In this document: one piece after another, positions 1-8,577 of the stretch
Numbering within the stretch: position 1 is the stretch's first letter
Layout: each line of letters opens with the position of its first letter
From: an uncultured Flavobacteriaceae bacterium
GTDB lineage: Bacteria; Bacteroidota; Bacteroidia; Flavobacteriales; Flavobacteriaceae
Direction: 5' to 3'
NCBI GenBank assembly: GCA_947498845.1
Contig: CANMLX010000039.1
Span: forward strand, 1-43,070
DNA length: 43,070 nt
Translations under genes and position numbers: made by a program
The notes under the pieces: generated by a model
Seen by the model: only the letters and a program-made list of their open reading frames with translations
Told to the model about the DNA's origin: nothing
Databases searched by the model: none

Positions 1-3000
1 TTGAATAGTAACTATACATTGTCTTTTGTTTCAGATGATTTAAGCATTACAGCAAAAGCCATTGAAGTTACTGCAGACGCTAAGTCTAAAGTATATGGCG
101 ATGCAGATCCAGCATTAACCTATCAAATTACTTCTGGTAGTTTAGTAGGAAGTGATGCTTTTACAGGAAGTATCTCAAGAGTAACAGGAGACAATGTAGG
201 AGATTATGCGATTAATCAAGGCACTTTAGCATTGAATAGTAACTATACGCTATCTTTTGTTTCTGATGATTTAAGTATTATAGCAAGAGCTATTGAAGTA
301 ACTGCTGATGCTAAGTCTAAAACCTATGGAGATTCAGATCCAGCATTAACCTATCAAATTACTTCTGGTAGTTTAGTAGGCAGTGATGCCTTTACTGGAA
401 GTTTAACAAGAACTGCTGGTGAAACTGTGGGTACTTATGCTATAAACCAAGGCTCTTTAGCCTTAAACAGCAACTATACCATATCTTTTATTTCTGATGA
501 TTTAAGTATTACAGCTAAGGTTATTGAAATAACTGCAGATGCTAAGTCTAAAACCTATGGAGATTCAGATCCTGCGTTAACCTATCAAATTACCTCAGGT
601 AGTTTAGTAGGCAGTGATGCATTTACAGGTGTATTAACAAGAGCGGTAGGAGAAAGTATAGGAACTTACGCTATTACTCAAGGCACTTTAGGAATCAACT
701 CAAATTACGCAATAACATTTGTATCTAATACTCTTGAAATTACAAAAGCCACGGCCGGAGTAGTTATTAATAACCTAACGCAGGTATATGATGGTACTGC
801 AAAACAAGTTTCAATAGAAACTACTCCAAACGGGTTAATGGTTGACATAACTTATAACGGAGGAACAACACGACCAACTAATGTTGGGAATTATATTGTA
901 GTAGCGACTATTAATGATACCAATTACCTAGGAACAGCTACTGAAACCTTAAACATTAGTAAAGCAGATCAAGCTATTACTTTTGGGGCTTTAACAGCAG
1001 CAACTTATGGGGATGCTGACCTTAGCTTAACAGCTACGGCTTCATCAGGTTTAACAGTAAGTTATTCAAGTTCTAATACAGCTGTAGCTACAGTTTCTGG
1101 AAATACAGTAACTATTGTTGGAGTAGGTGTTGCGACGATTACAGCAAACCAAGCAGGAGATACTAATTATAATGCTGCCAGTGCCGTTTCACAAGTATTG
1201 GTAGTTAATAAGAAAGCGCTAGAAGTAACACCTGTTGTAACTAGTATTGAATATGGTTTACTTTTAGATCAATCAGGAACAGTACCATTAAAGGTAACTG
1301 GTTTTGTAAATGGAGATGATAGTAGTACATTAATTCCAGTTGGAGGAGGGTATAGAGTAGCGTATCATGAAGGAGCATTTGTTGGAGCTCCTAGAAATAT
1401 TGGTAGGTATACAAATGGCGCTAGAGTTAGCGAAAGTGGGGCAACTCCATATAGAACACATCCTAATTATAGATATAAGTATCCGTATGTACCTATAGAA
1501 ATTGTACCAAGAGAGGTTACAGTTACAGCTAATAACAATCAATCTAAAGTTTATGGAACTACTGATCCAGTATTAACTTATACTCTTACGCCATTACCAG
1601 TTAGTAATAATCCAATAGGAACACTTTATAACGTTAGCACATTTGCTTTATCAGGAGACTTAACAAGAATTGCAGGAGACAATGTTGGCACCTATACAAT
1701 TAACCAAGGGACTTTAGAGGCTACTACGGCAAATTATAACGTAAATTTTGTTTCTAATGATTTTGAAATTACTCCAAGATCAATTGAAGTCACTGCAGGT
1801 GCAAAAAGTAAAGAATACGGTAATTCAGATCCAGCATTCACGTATCAAATTACTTCGGGTAGCTTAGTGGGAAGTGATACGTTTACAGGTGCTTTAACCA
1901 GAGTTGTAGGAGAAGATGTTGGTGCTTACGCTATCAATCAAGGAACTTTAACATTAAGTAGTAATTATACATTGAGTTATGCAGCCAATAATTTAAATAT
2001 AAGTAAAAGAGGTATTATTGTTTCGGCGGATAGTAAAACGAAAATCTATGGAGAGACAGATCCTCTTTTAACCTATAGTATTATAGCAGGGAGTGTGGCA
2101 GATGGCGATGTATTTAGTGGTGCACCTACTCGTGTTTCAGGAGAACATGTAGGGAGCTATAGAATAAATCAAGGCACTTTAAGTCTAGGTACTAATTATA
2201 CAATGATCTTTAATCCAAGTACTGTTAATATCACTCCAAAACCTATAGAAGTTACTGCTGAGGTGGCTTCCAAGCGCTATGGAGATACAGATCCAACATT
2301 TACTTATCAAGTTACTTCTGGAAATTTAGAAGGCAATGATATGTTAACAGGAGACTTAGATAGAGTAGCAGGGGAAGCTGTAGGTACGTATGCTATTAAT
2401 CAAGGGACTTTAGCTAATGGTAACTATGCGATAACTTTTGTAGGAAATGCTTTAACCATAACTAAAAGAACGTTACTTGTTAGAGCTATTAGTCTGTCAA
2501 AAATATATGGAGCTGTTGATCCTGTATTGACTTATAGCCTTCTTCCAACATTTACATTGGTTTCAGGAGATGCATTTTCAGGAGAATTGGAAAGAGTTGC
2601 AGGAGAAGATGTTGGTAGGTATACGATTAATCAAGGGACTTTAACAGCAGGACCTAATTATGATCTTAGCTTTATTTCATTAGACTTCACAATTAATGAA
2701 AGACCTATAGAAGTAACAGCCAACGCTCAATCTAAAGCTTATGGAGACACAGACCCTGCATTAACCTATCAAATTACTTCAGGAAGTTTAGTAGGTAGTG
2801 ATGTGTTTACAGGAGCATTAACAAGAGTTACAGGAGAAACTGTTGGAGACTATGCCATTAATCAAGGAGCTTTAACTCTAAACAGTAACTATGCACTATC
2901 ATTTGTATCAAATGATTTAAGTATAACAAAAAGAACAGTTGAGGTAACTGCGGATGCTCAATCTAAAGTTTATGGAGACACAGATCCTTCGTTAACCTAT

Positions 3001-3678
3001 CAAATCACTTCAGGAAGTTTAGTAGGGAGTGATGCGTTTACAGGAGCATTAACAAGAGTTGCAGGAGAAACTGTTGATGATTATGCCATTAATCAAGGGA
3101 CTTTAGCCTTAAATGATAATTATACTATTACTTATGTTAGTATGGATTTAGCGATTACAAAAGCGAATCAAGTTATCACTTTTAATGCTTTAGCAGATAG
3201 AAATTTAGGAGATGCTCCTTTTGAATTAATAGCAAGTTCTAACTCTGGATTGGGAATTACTTATACGAGTTCAGATGAGACCATTGCTACTATATCTGGA
3301 ACTACTGTTTCTATTTTAAAAGCAGGTAGTGTAATGATAACTGCTTCACAAGCGGGTAATAGTAATTTTAATAGGGCATCTAGTGTTTTTCAAATTCTGG
3401 TGGTGAATGGAACCACTTTAGGCGTTGAAGAAATTAATAACGATAAACTTAGCTTTAAAGTGTATCCTAATCCTGTAGAAGACGCGTTAAAGGTTACTGC
3501 CAATTACGAGATACAAAACATTCAAATAATTAGTATAACAGGCGTGGTTTTAAAAACTATAAAAGATTATGATATTAAAAGATCAATCTTTGTTTCTAAT
3601 TTACCCAATGCGGTGTATATCATTCAAATAACAACTAAAGATGGTGAAAAAGCATTAAAACGATTTATTAAACAATAA
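1..3678 (+). CDS. MBG-repeat cell-surface protein with T9SS C-terminal sorting domain (5'-truncated by window edge)
   Basis: The reading frame is open from the first base, so the N-terminus and signal peptide lie outside the window; 1225 codons are visible. The visible protein is mainly a chain of about ten ~77-residue MBG-type units. Each opens with a motif like SKxYGDxDPxLTYQ and closes with YxINQGTL...NYTLSFVS. Two bacterial Ig-like units (about residues 320-400 and 1058-1135) and one divergent Tyr-rich unit (about 405-505) interrupt the chain. The last ~85 residues form a type A T9SS sorting domain: FKVYPNPVEDAL, then a hydrophobic beta pattern, ending in KRFIKQ. Such proteins are secreted by T9SS and anchored on the cell surface, where they usually act in adhesion or gliding. 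The ligand cannot be read from the sequence. A strong terminator follows. Confidence 0.9.
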   Translation: MNSNYTLSFVSDDLSITAKAIEVTADAKSKVYGDADPALTYQITSGSLVGSDAFTGSISRVTGDNVGDYAINQGTLALNSNYTLSFVSDDLSIIARAIEVTADAKSKTYGDSDPALTYQITSGSLVGSDAFTGSLTRTAGETVGTYAINQGSLALNSNYTISFISDDLSITAKVIEITADAKSKTYGDSDPALTYQITSGSLVGSDAFTGVLTRAVGESIGTYAITQGTLGINSNYAITFVSNTLEITKATAGVVINNLTQVYDGTAKQVSIETTPNGLMVDITYNGGTTRPTNVGNYIVVATINDTNYLGTATETLNISKADQAITFGALTAATYGDADLSLTATASSGLTVSYSSSNTAVATVSGNTVTIVGVGVATITANQAGDTNYNAASAVSQVLVVNKKALEVTPVVTSIEYGLLLDQSGTVPLKVTGFVNGDDSSTLIPVGGGYRVAYHEGAFVGAPRNIGRYTNGARVSESGATPYRTHPNYRYKYPYVPIEIVPREVTVTANNNQSKVYGTTDPVLTYTLTPLPVSNNPIGTLYNVSTFALSGDLTRIAGDNVGTYTINQGTLEATTANYNVNFVSNDFEITPRSIEVTAGAKSKEYGNSDPAFTYQITSGSLVGSDTFTGALTRVVGEDVGAYAINQGTLTLSSNYTLSYAANNLNISKRGIIVSADSKTKIYGETDPLLTYSIIAGSVADGDVFSGAPTRVSGEHVGSYRINQGTLSLGTNYTMIFNPSTVNITPKPIEVTAEVASKRYGDTDPTFTYQVTSGNLEGNDMLTGDLDRVAGEAVGTYAINQGTLANGNYAITFVGNALTITKRTLLVRAISLSKIYGAVDPVLTYSLLPTFTLVSGDAFSGELERVAGEDVGRYTINQGTLTAGPNYDLSFISLDFTINERPIEVTANAQSKAYGDTDPALTYQITSGSLVGSDVFTGALTRVTGETVGDYAINQGALTLNSNYALSFVSNDLSITKRTVEVTADAQSKVYGDTDPSLTYQITSGSLVGSDAFTGALTRVAGETVDDYAINQGTLALNDNYTITYVSMDLAITKANQVITFNALADRNLGDAPFELIASSNSGLGITYTSSDETIATISGTTVSILKAGSVMITASQAGNSNFNRASSVFQILVVNGTTLGVEEINNDKLSFKVYPNPVEDALKVTANYEIQNIQIISITGVVLKTIKDYDIKRSIFVSNLPNAVYIIQITTKDGEKALKRFIKQ
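61..753 (+). repeat. Three tandem 231-bp coding repeats inside the MBG adhesin
   Basis: Units start near 61, 292 and 523, exactly 231 bp (77 codons) apart. They are nearly identical at the DNA level: each has the same run coding for LTYQITSGSLVGSDAFTG, with mostly silent changes. More diverged copies recur downstream, near 1780, 2700 and 2940. High nucleotide identity implies recent duplication or gene conversion, so copy number may vary between strains and assembly here may be fragile. Confidence 0.85.
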
Positions 3679-3701
3679 CGTTTATTTTTTTAGTGGATTT
3701 A

Positions 3702-3740
3702 AACCCTTTAATCTTAATTTAGATTAAGGGGTTTTTATTT
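3702..3740 (+). terminator. Rho-independent-type terminator after the MBG adhesin
   Basis: AACCCTTTAATCT (3702-3714) pairs with AGATTAAGGGGTT (3721-3733) around a TAATTT loop, followed by a T-rich tract. It lies 24 bases after the adhesin stop codon. Confidence 0.85.
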
Positions 3741-3766
3741 TTTAATGTTATGCCATAGTTACAAAC

Positions 3767-3785
3767 ACCCCGTTTTCAGGGGGGG
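3767..3785. promoter_or_regulatory. CCCC-TTTT-CAGGGG palindrome upstream of the histidine kinase (candidate response-regulator site)
   Basis: ACCCCGTTTTCAGGGG reads as an imperfect inverted repeat around TTTT. The same sequence with perfect arms recurs at 6942-6957, just after this two-component pair. The centre lies about 30 bases before a TACCTTTG -7 element at 3805, a position that suits an activator. Binding by the adjacent NarL-type regulator is an inference. Confidence 0.5.
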
Positions 3786-3798
3786 AAATACCTATTGG

Positions 3799-3846
3799 AA
3801 TTAATACCTTTGTTTATAGCCAAATTAATATCTTTGTTTGTGACCA
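3799..3846 (+). promoter_or_regulatory. Tandem 24-bp repeat carrying two -7 promoter elements
   Basis: Two copies of AATTAATAyCTTTGTTTrTrrCCA (3799-3822 and 3823-3846) each hold a TAnnTTTG box: TACCTTTG at 3805-3812 and TATCTTTG at 3829-3836. Because -7 elements sit here, translation of the kinase probably begins at or after this repeat, not at the upstream in-frame TTG at 3795. Confidence 0.5.
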
Positions 3847-5963
3847 AATTAATTTTCCGATACTTTTTTATTAGCATATTAGGATATTCCCATTGGGTTT
3901 CAGGGCAAAGTGATTCTAAATCTCTTGGAGAAATTCCAAAAGAAATCACCATTGAAGAACTGGAGAATAAATCAATGGAAGAAGCATTCGAATGGTTTAA
4001 TAATAAGGAATATAAAAAAGCTTATAAGAGGGCGCATCAACTGCGAAAATCTTTAAAAACAGGAAGGGCTCTTAATAATAGTTATCTACTCTTGGCTTAT
4101 CACTTTAGAAATCAAACTCTAATAGATTCTTCTAATTTTTATGTTGATAAAATCTTAAAGCATAACTACATTGGTAATGATTCAATAAAAACCAAATTTA
4201 GATCTACCGCTTATAATATTCTTGGGGTTAACTACAAAAATCAAGGCTTATACGATGAAAGTAGAAAATGGCATCTAAAGGGAATAGAAGCAGCAGAAAA
4301 ATACAATGAAAAAGATATGTATTACACAAATACATACGGACTGGCGTTAAATTATAGTGAAGCTGGAGAACATGGAAAAGCTTTAAAGCTCTTCAAAGAA
4401 TGTATTAATTATAAAGATGATAGTGAAATAGTTTTTGGGAGTTATATTAATATAGGTATGATTTATTCAGACCTAGAAGATTATGTAACAGCAGAAAAGT
4501 ACTTGATGAAAGGAAAACAACTAAGTCAAAAACAGAACAATCAAAGTGCTTTAGCTGTTATACTACTTAACCAAGGTGTTAACGCACAAACTCAAGGTCA
4601 TTATGACGAGGCCATTAAGCTATATGAAGACGTTATTGAAATTAGTAGTAAAATTAACTTACGTCGAATAGAGCTAATAGGGAGAATGAACATTGGTAGT
4701 GTGTATACAGATATAAAGAACTATAAAAATGCAGAACTAATATACAGCTCAGCACTACATAATGCTGTAGAATTGGGCTTGTTTAAGCAGCAACTAAATA
4801 TTTTTGAAAACCTAAAGCGCATTGCCATTATACAAGGAAATTATAAAAACGCATTCAAGCACCTGTCACAATATTTTGCTGTTAAAGACTCCATTGTAAA
4901 ACTGCAAAAAATTAAAGAAATTAATGAATTAGAGGTGCAGTATGAAACCTTAAAAAAAGAAAAAGAGATCAAAATATTAAAAATTCAAAATGCAAATAGA
5001 GACCTTAAAGTAAAAAACCAACAAGAAGCTATCAAAAACTTAACATTAGAGCAGGAGATAGAAAAGAAAGAGAATGAAAATCAAATTTTAGCCTTTGAAA
5101 ATATTTCAGAAAAAAGGGTTAATGAAATTAGTCTTCTAAAGAAAAATCAGGAAATTAAAGACACAGAATTAGATCGACAAAAAAGTATTAAAAATACTAT
5201 TCTCTACTCTTTTCTCATCGTACTTATTCCTGTTATTGGATTGTTGATTATTTATTATCAAAAACTCCAAACACAAAGTGAACTTAATAAAAAGCAACAA
5301 GAAGTCACAGAACAAAAGATTAACGGATTACTAAAAGATCAAGAACTTGAAGTAATTAAAGCGTCTATCCAAGGACAGGACAAAGAACGAAAAAGAATAG
5401 CCCAGGAGTTGCATGATAGTATTGGAGGCAATCTTGCGGCAATAAAACTTCAGATTAGCAATTCTAAAATAAGTAACACCTCTTTTTTACAAAGTATTAA
5501 TAAACAATTAGATGATACCTACCATCAGGTAAGAAGCTTATCACATACTTTGATTCCAAAAAAATTCGCAAAAAATCATTTCTGTGATGTACTTGAAGAA
5601 TACCTTAATAATATTGGAAATGGTACCGGTTTACAAGTGTCTTTTCAAGCATATCCACGAAACAAAATCGATGATATAAATCAAAATACTAAACTCGAAA
5701 TCTTTAAAGTAATACAGGAGCTTATTACTAATACCATTAAACACGCAAAAGCCACATCAATGGATTTACAGCTTAATTTATTAGATACCAATTTAAACAT
5801 TTTATTTGAAGATAACGGATTAGGGTTTGATGTTAACAATTTTCATGAGGGTATTGGTTATAGCAATATAAAAAACAGATTACAAGGGATGAAGGGTGAA
5901 CTAAACATTGACTCTAGAAAAAATAGAGGAACTATTATTAATATAGAAATTACTAACCTATAA
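3840..5963 (+). CDS. TPR-containing sensor histidine kinase (HisKA_3 / NarX-DesK type)
   Basis: This is a membrane sensor kinase that pairs with the regulator 10 bases downstream. In the numbering from the GTG chosen here, an N-terminal signal segment is followed by periplasmic TPR-like repeats (about 40-350), a long charged coiled coil (about 350-445), one transmembrane helix (about 452-473) and the kinase core. The phospho-acceptor histidine is H525 in AQELHDSIGGNLAAIK, typical of HisKA_3. The ATPase part shows ELITNTIKHA (N-box) and DNGLGF. The frame stays open up to a TTG at 3795. I chose GTG 3840 because it gives a clean signal peptide (MTKLIFRYFFISILG) and because the upstream bases hold promoter-like boxes. 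The start remains uncertain; the signal sensed is unknown. Confidence 0.88.
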   Translation: MTKLIFRYFFISILGYSHWVSGQSDSKSLGEIPKEITIEELENKSMEEAFEWFNNKEYKKAYKRAHQLRKSLKTGRALNNSYLLLAYHFRNQTLIDSSNFYVDKILKHNYIGNDSIKTKFRSTAYNILGVNYKNQGLYDESRKWHLKGIEAAEKYNEKDMYYTNTYGLALNYSEAGEHGKALKLFKECINYKDDSEIVFGSYINIGMIYSDLEDYVTAEKYLMKGKQLSQKQNNQSALAVILLNQGVNAQTQGHYDEAIKLYEDVIEISSKINLRRIELIGRMNIGSVYTDIKNYKNAELIYSSALHNAVELGLFKQQLNIFENLKRIAIIQGNYKNAFKHLSQYFAVKDSIVKLQKIKEINELEVQYETLKKEKEIKILKIQNANRDLKVKNQQEAIKNLTLEQEIEKKENENQILAFENISEKRVNEISLLKKNQEIKDTELDRQKSIKNTILYSFLIVLIPVIGLLIIYYQKLQTQSELNKKQQEVTEQKINGLLKDQELEVIKASIQGQDKERKRIAQELHDSIGGNLAAIKLQISNSKISNTSFLQSINKQLDDTYHQVRSLSHTLIPKKFAKNHFCDVLEEYLNNIGNGTGLQVSFQAYPRNKIDDINQNTKLEIFKVIQELITNTIKHAKATSMDLQLNLLDTNLNILFEDNGLGFDVNNFHEGIGYSNIKNRLQGMKGELNIDSRKNRGTIINIEITNL

Positions 5964-5973
5964 ACTAAATTAC

Positions 5974-6618
5974 ATGAAACATAATATAATTATAGTTGAT
6001 GACCATAAAATGTTTTTAGATGGAGTGTTAAGTATTTTAAGAAATGAAATTGATTATAACATTCTTTTGGCAGCAAGCAATGGTAAACAAATTATAAAGT
6101 ATCTCGATATAAATAAAGAAGAAAAAGTAGACCTCATTATAACAGATATTTCTATGCCCGAAATGGATGGGATAGCATTAAATAAATTATTAAAAGAACG
6201 CAATAGAAGTATAAAAACTCTAGTGGTAAGTATGCATAGTGATCCAGATAAGATAGATACTTTAATAGAACATAATGTAGATGGTTACGTCCCAAAAAAT
6301 GCAGAAAAAGAAGAGTTATTAAAAGCAATCAAAACCATATTGAATGGAGATAAATATTTTTCTAGAGAAATAAAAGATATTTTTATTGAAAATAAACTAT
6401 CCAAAAAGAAAGCACAAGAAGTAAAATTAACACAAAGAGAAATAGATGTAATTTCACTTATTGCTCAAGAGTTTACTACTCAAGAAATTGCTGACCAGCT
6501 ATATTTAAGTAAGCATACTATAGAAAGTTACAGGAAAAACCTTATAGCTAAATTAAACGTACGTAATCTTGCAGGATTAACCAAGTATGCACTTAAAATG
6601 AAATATATAGAGCATTAA
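5974..6618 (+). CDS. NarL/FixJ-family response regulator
   Basis: This is the cognate DNA-binding regulator of the preceding kinase, 10 bases away. The receiver domain (about 1-120) has the acidic pair D9/D10, the phospho-acceptor D58 in LIITDISMPEMDG, S86 and K108. A LuxR-type helix-turn-helix follows at about 152-207 (LTQREIDVISLIAQEFTTQEIA, with the recognition helix near SKHTIESYRKNL). Length (214 aa) is normal for the family. Likely targets are the two CCCC-TTTT-CAGGGG palindromes at 3767-3785 and 6942-6957, which flank the pair. That would mean self-regulation plus control of the 7112-8280 genes. The link is inferred from position only. Confidence 0.92.
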   Translation: MKHNIIIVDDHKMFLDGVLSILRNEIDYNILLAASNGKQIIKYLDINKEEKVDLIITDISMPEMDGIALNKLLKERNRSIKTLVVSMHSDPDKIDTLIEHNVDGYVPKNAEKEELLKAIKTILNGDKYFSREIKDIFIENKLSKKKAQEVKLTQREIDVISLIAQEFTTQEIADQLYLSKHTIESYRKNLIAKLNVRNLAGLTKYALKMKYIEH

Positions 6619-6622
6619 AAAA

Positions 6623-6788
6623 TAATACCAATTTTGTTATAAAATGAGGTATAAATAATTTGAGTTATTTTACAGGAGTTCAAAAGCATAAAAATCAAGC
6701 ATAGCCTAGCTACGGTTTATTTTTTTAATGTAGAAATCATGTAAAAGGAACGAATTATATGTCGCATTTTATGGTAGAATTGGTATAA
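6623..6788. repeat. ~166-bp palindromic intergenic element (copy 1)
   Basis: The left end TAATACCAATTTTGTTATAA (continuing AATGAG) is matched, inverted, at 6763-6788 (CATTTTATGGTAGAATTGGTATAA). The core at 6699-6717, read on the minus strand, is ACCGTAGCTAGGCTATGCTTGA, which resembles the cores of the elements at 22966 and 28971. It has no coding capacity of its own. The size and inverted ends suggest a MITE- or REP-like sequence. Confidence 0.6.
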
Positions 6789-6940
6789 TACTTCATAATA
6801 TTCAACATTAGTTTGAATCCATTCCTCTGTTTTTAAACGATTAATTGAAGCTTTAATAAAGTATCCTACATCTTTTTTCAAAATAAAATCCAATCTGTTT
6901 TTGTGCATCACCAAAAACCGTGATTTAAAGAACCATATAA
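6789..6940. other. Intergenic stretch with no supported gene
   Basis: Between the palindromic element and the regulatory palindrome I see no gene. A 65-codon minus-strand open frame (6914 to 6717) crosses this stretch but ends inside the repeat element. Its sequence is not recognised, so I do not call it. Confidence 0.4.
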
Positions 6941-6941
6941 C

Positions 6942-6957
6942 CCCCTGTTTTCAGGGG
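6942..6957. promoter_or_regulatory. CCCCTG-TTTT-CAGGGG perfect palindrome upstream of the 7112-8280 genes
   Basis: The six-base arms are perfect. The site shares GTTTTCAGGGG with 3772-3782, upstream of the kinase gene. A -7-like CATCTTTG lies at 7004-7011, placing the palindrome near -68 of the presumed start of transcription. It is a candidate operator of the NarL-type regulator encoded at 5974-6618. Confidence 0.5.
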
Positions 6958-7111
6958 AGGGTTTTTTACTGAAAAGGGTGTTTTTCTCGAGAGTAATCTA
7001 CCGCATCTTTGTACTGTAATTCTGAAGAAATGATATGAAGTATATCTATACGAAATACTATTTTAAAGAATACACAACAACTAATTATTAACCCTTTAAA
7101 TTAAATAGATT

Positions 7112-7531
7112 ATGACTTGGGGAATAACATTGATTTTATTAAGTATTATTGCGGTACCTTCTTTATTACTTGCAAAAAAGCCAAATGCGAAAGAATTATT
7201 AGAAAAGATTGAACCTTATCAAGGTTGGATTGGATTAGTATTCTGCTTTTGGGGCGTGTGGGGGATTATTTCTGCTGTGCTAAACATAGGATGGCTTAGT
7301 ACACATCCTATTTGGTGGATCACTCTTTTAGCAGGAAACGTAGTTGAAGCTATTCTAGGCTTTATGCTTGGTTTTGGACTAATTAACAAATTTTTCTTAT
7401 CAAAAAGTGAGGCTGCTAAGGAAAAAGCTGTACGTCTAAGAGAGAAACTAGCACCTAAACAAGGTAAACTTGGAATTCTAGGACTTATAGTGGGGGTATG
7501 GATGATCGTGGCGTCTTTCTTATTTATTTAA
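7112..7531 (+). CDS. Small four-helix membrane protein of unknown function
   Basis: I do not recognise this 139-residue protein as a named family. It is strongly hydrophobic with about four transmembrane helices (near 3-20, 38-58, 66-92 and 118-138) and a charged loop (KSEAAKEKAVRLREKLAPKQGK) between the last two. Gly/Trp-rich segments (WIGLVFCFWGVWGI, GLIVGVWMIVASF) suggest an internally duplicated layout. It begins about 100 bases after a -7-like box and follows the CCCC-TTTT-CAGGGG palindrome. The LipL32-like gene follows after 65 bases with no terminator between them, so the two are probably cotranscribed and may work together in the envelope. Confidence 0.8.
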   Translation: MTWGITLILLSIIAVPSLLLAKKPNAKELLEKIEPYQGWIGLVFCFWGVWGIISAVLNIGWLSTHPIWWITLLAGNVVEAILGFMLGFGLINKFFLSKSEAAKEKAVRLREKLAPKQGKLGILGLIVGVWMIVASFLFI

Positions 7532-7596
7532 ATCCTTTTAAATACATTTTACTCATTAAGATAAATAATCAATTATTAATATTTTAAACCTTAAAA

Positions 7597-8280
7597 ATGA
7601 AAACAAAAATTTTAATTGCTCTAGCTATTTTAGCTTTTGGAAGTAATAGCACAACTCATGCTCAAAAACTAAAAAAATTTGGGAGTTCTGTAGAAAAAAA
7701 GATAGGACCAAAAACCATCAAAGTACCTTATACAGATGTTGTTTCGTATTTGGGATATGCTGCACCAGGGAATGAAGATGAGGTGAAAAATGGTAAAAAG
7801 TTTTATTACATCTATGTATGGGTACCAGCAGTAGCACCAGAATTAGGTGTTAGAATGATGTCTCCTGTTGGAAAAACGAAAATAAAAGGCGCTACATCGT
7901 CTAAAGCCTATGAAGATAATGCAGGTTCTAAAGATTACTTTGATACTTATGTGACTCTAGAAAGATCAGATATTATAAGCAAAGACAATATAAGTGAAGC
8001 TGCAGTGAAAAGTGCTAACTGGGTAATACTAAAACGTAATGATGACAGTGGAGAAATGCCAAAACAACCAAGTGGAAGCACCTATAATTCGCTGTTAAGA
8101 TACAAAAGTCAAGCTGGCGATCCTTTAAAAGCACTTACAGTTGGATTGTATAGAATTGGTTTTACTACATATAAAAGAGGAGAAGTAAAAGGAACGTTCT
8201 TAGCGCAGGTAGCTGCCCCTATTAAGTTACCAGGTGTGGTAATGGCAAAAACAATTGTTGATTTAAAGAAGGGGTTGTAA
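7597..8280 (+). CDS. Secreted LipL32-like surface protein
   Basis: This 227-residue exported protein resembles LipL32, the major surface lipoprotein of pathogenic Leptospira. Matching features, from memory of the family, are KKFYYIYVWVPAVAPELGVR (68-86, followed by MMSP), FDTYVTLERSD, YNSLLRYK and GLYRIGFTTYKRGEVKGTF (183-201), in the same order and at similar spacing. The signal peptide (about 1-23, ...NSTTHAQ) has no lipobox cysteine, so this copy is probably released into the periplasm or outside rather than lipid-anchored. The acidic calcium-binding loop of leptospiral LipL32 seems reduced to a short NDDSGE stretch. The family is also known from marine Pseudoalteromonas, so a marine flavobacterial member is plausible. 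Its function is unknown. Confidence 0.8.
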   Translation: MKTKILIALAILAFGSNSTTHAQKLKKFGSSVEKKIGPKTIKVPYTDVVSYLGYAAPGNEDEVKNGKKFYYIYVWVPAVAPELGVRMMSPVGKTKIKGATSSKAYEDNAGSKDYFDTYVTLERSDIISKDNISEAAVKSANWVILKRNDDSGEMPKQPSGSTYNSLLRYKSQAGDPLKALTVGLYRIGFTTYKRGEVKGTFLAQVAAPIKLPGVVMAKTIVDLKKGL

Positions 8281-8577
8281 TATCATGATCATATGATTGA
8301 CTAATTCTAATTAGCCCTTATGTTTTTCCCTCATTACATGGGGGGCTATGTATTGTCATTTACAGATAAAAATTTCACATTTAGTTATGATCTAGAGGGT
8401 AGGTGATATATATATTGAAAACAAGCGGTAGTGTGCTGTATAGATGCCTCTATGCTTATCGATGTTTTAATAAAACTCTGGAAGATAAGGTGGAGGTGTC
8501 TTGTTTTTTAATGTTGCTAAAACATAGTAATAAATAAAATAATTTAATAATATCAATAAATTTATTAGTTGTTTATT

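Noticed and set aside
6717..6914. 65-codon minus-strand open frame (MVMHKNRLDFILKKD...)
   Set aside because: It ends inside the palindromic repeat element, matches no family I know and has no promoter; at most a gene remnant.
8326..8346. CCCTCATTACATGGGGGG, similar at first sight to the CCCC-TTTT-CAGGGG palindromes
   Set aside because: The centre and arms differ, and it lies after the LipL32-like gene between convergent genes, not upstream of a promoter.
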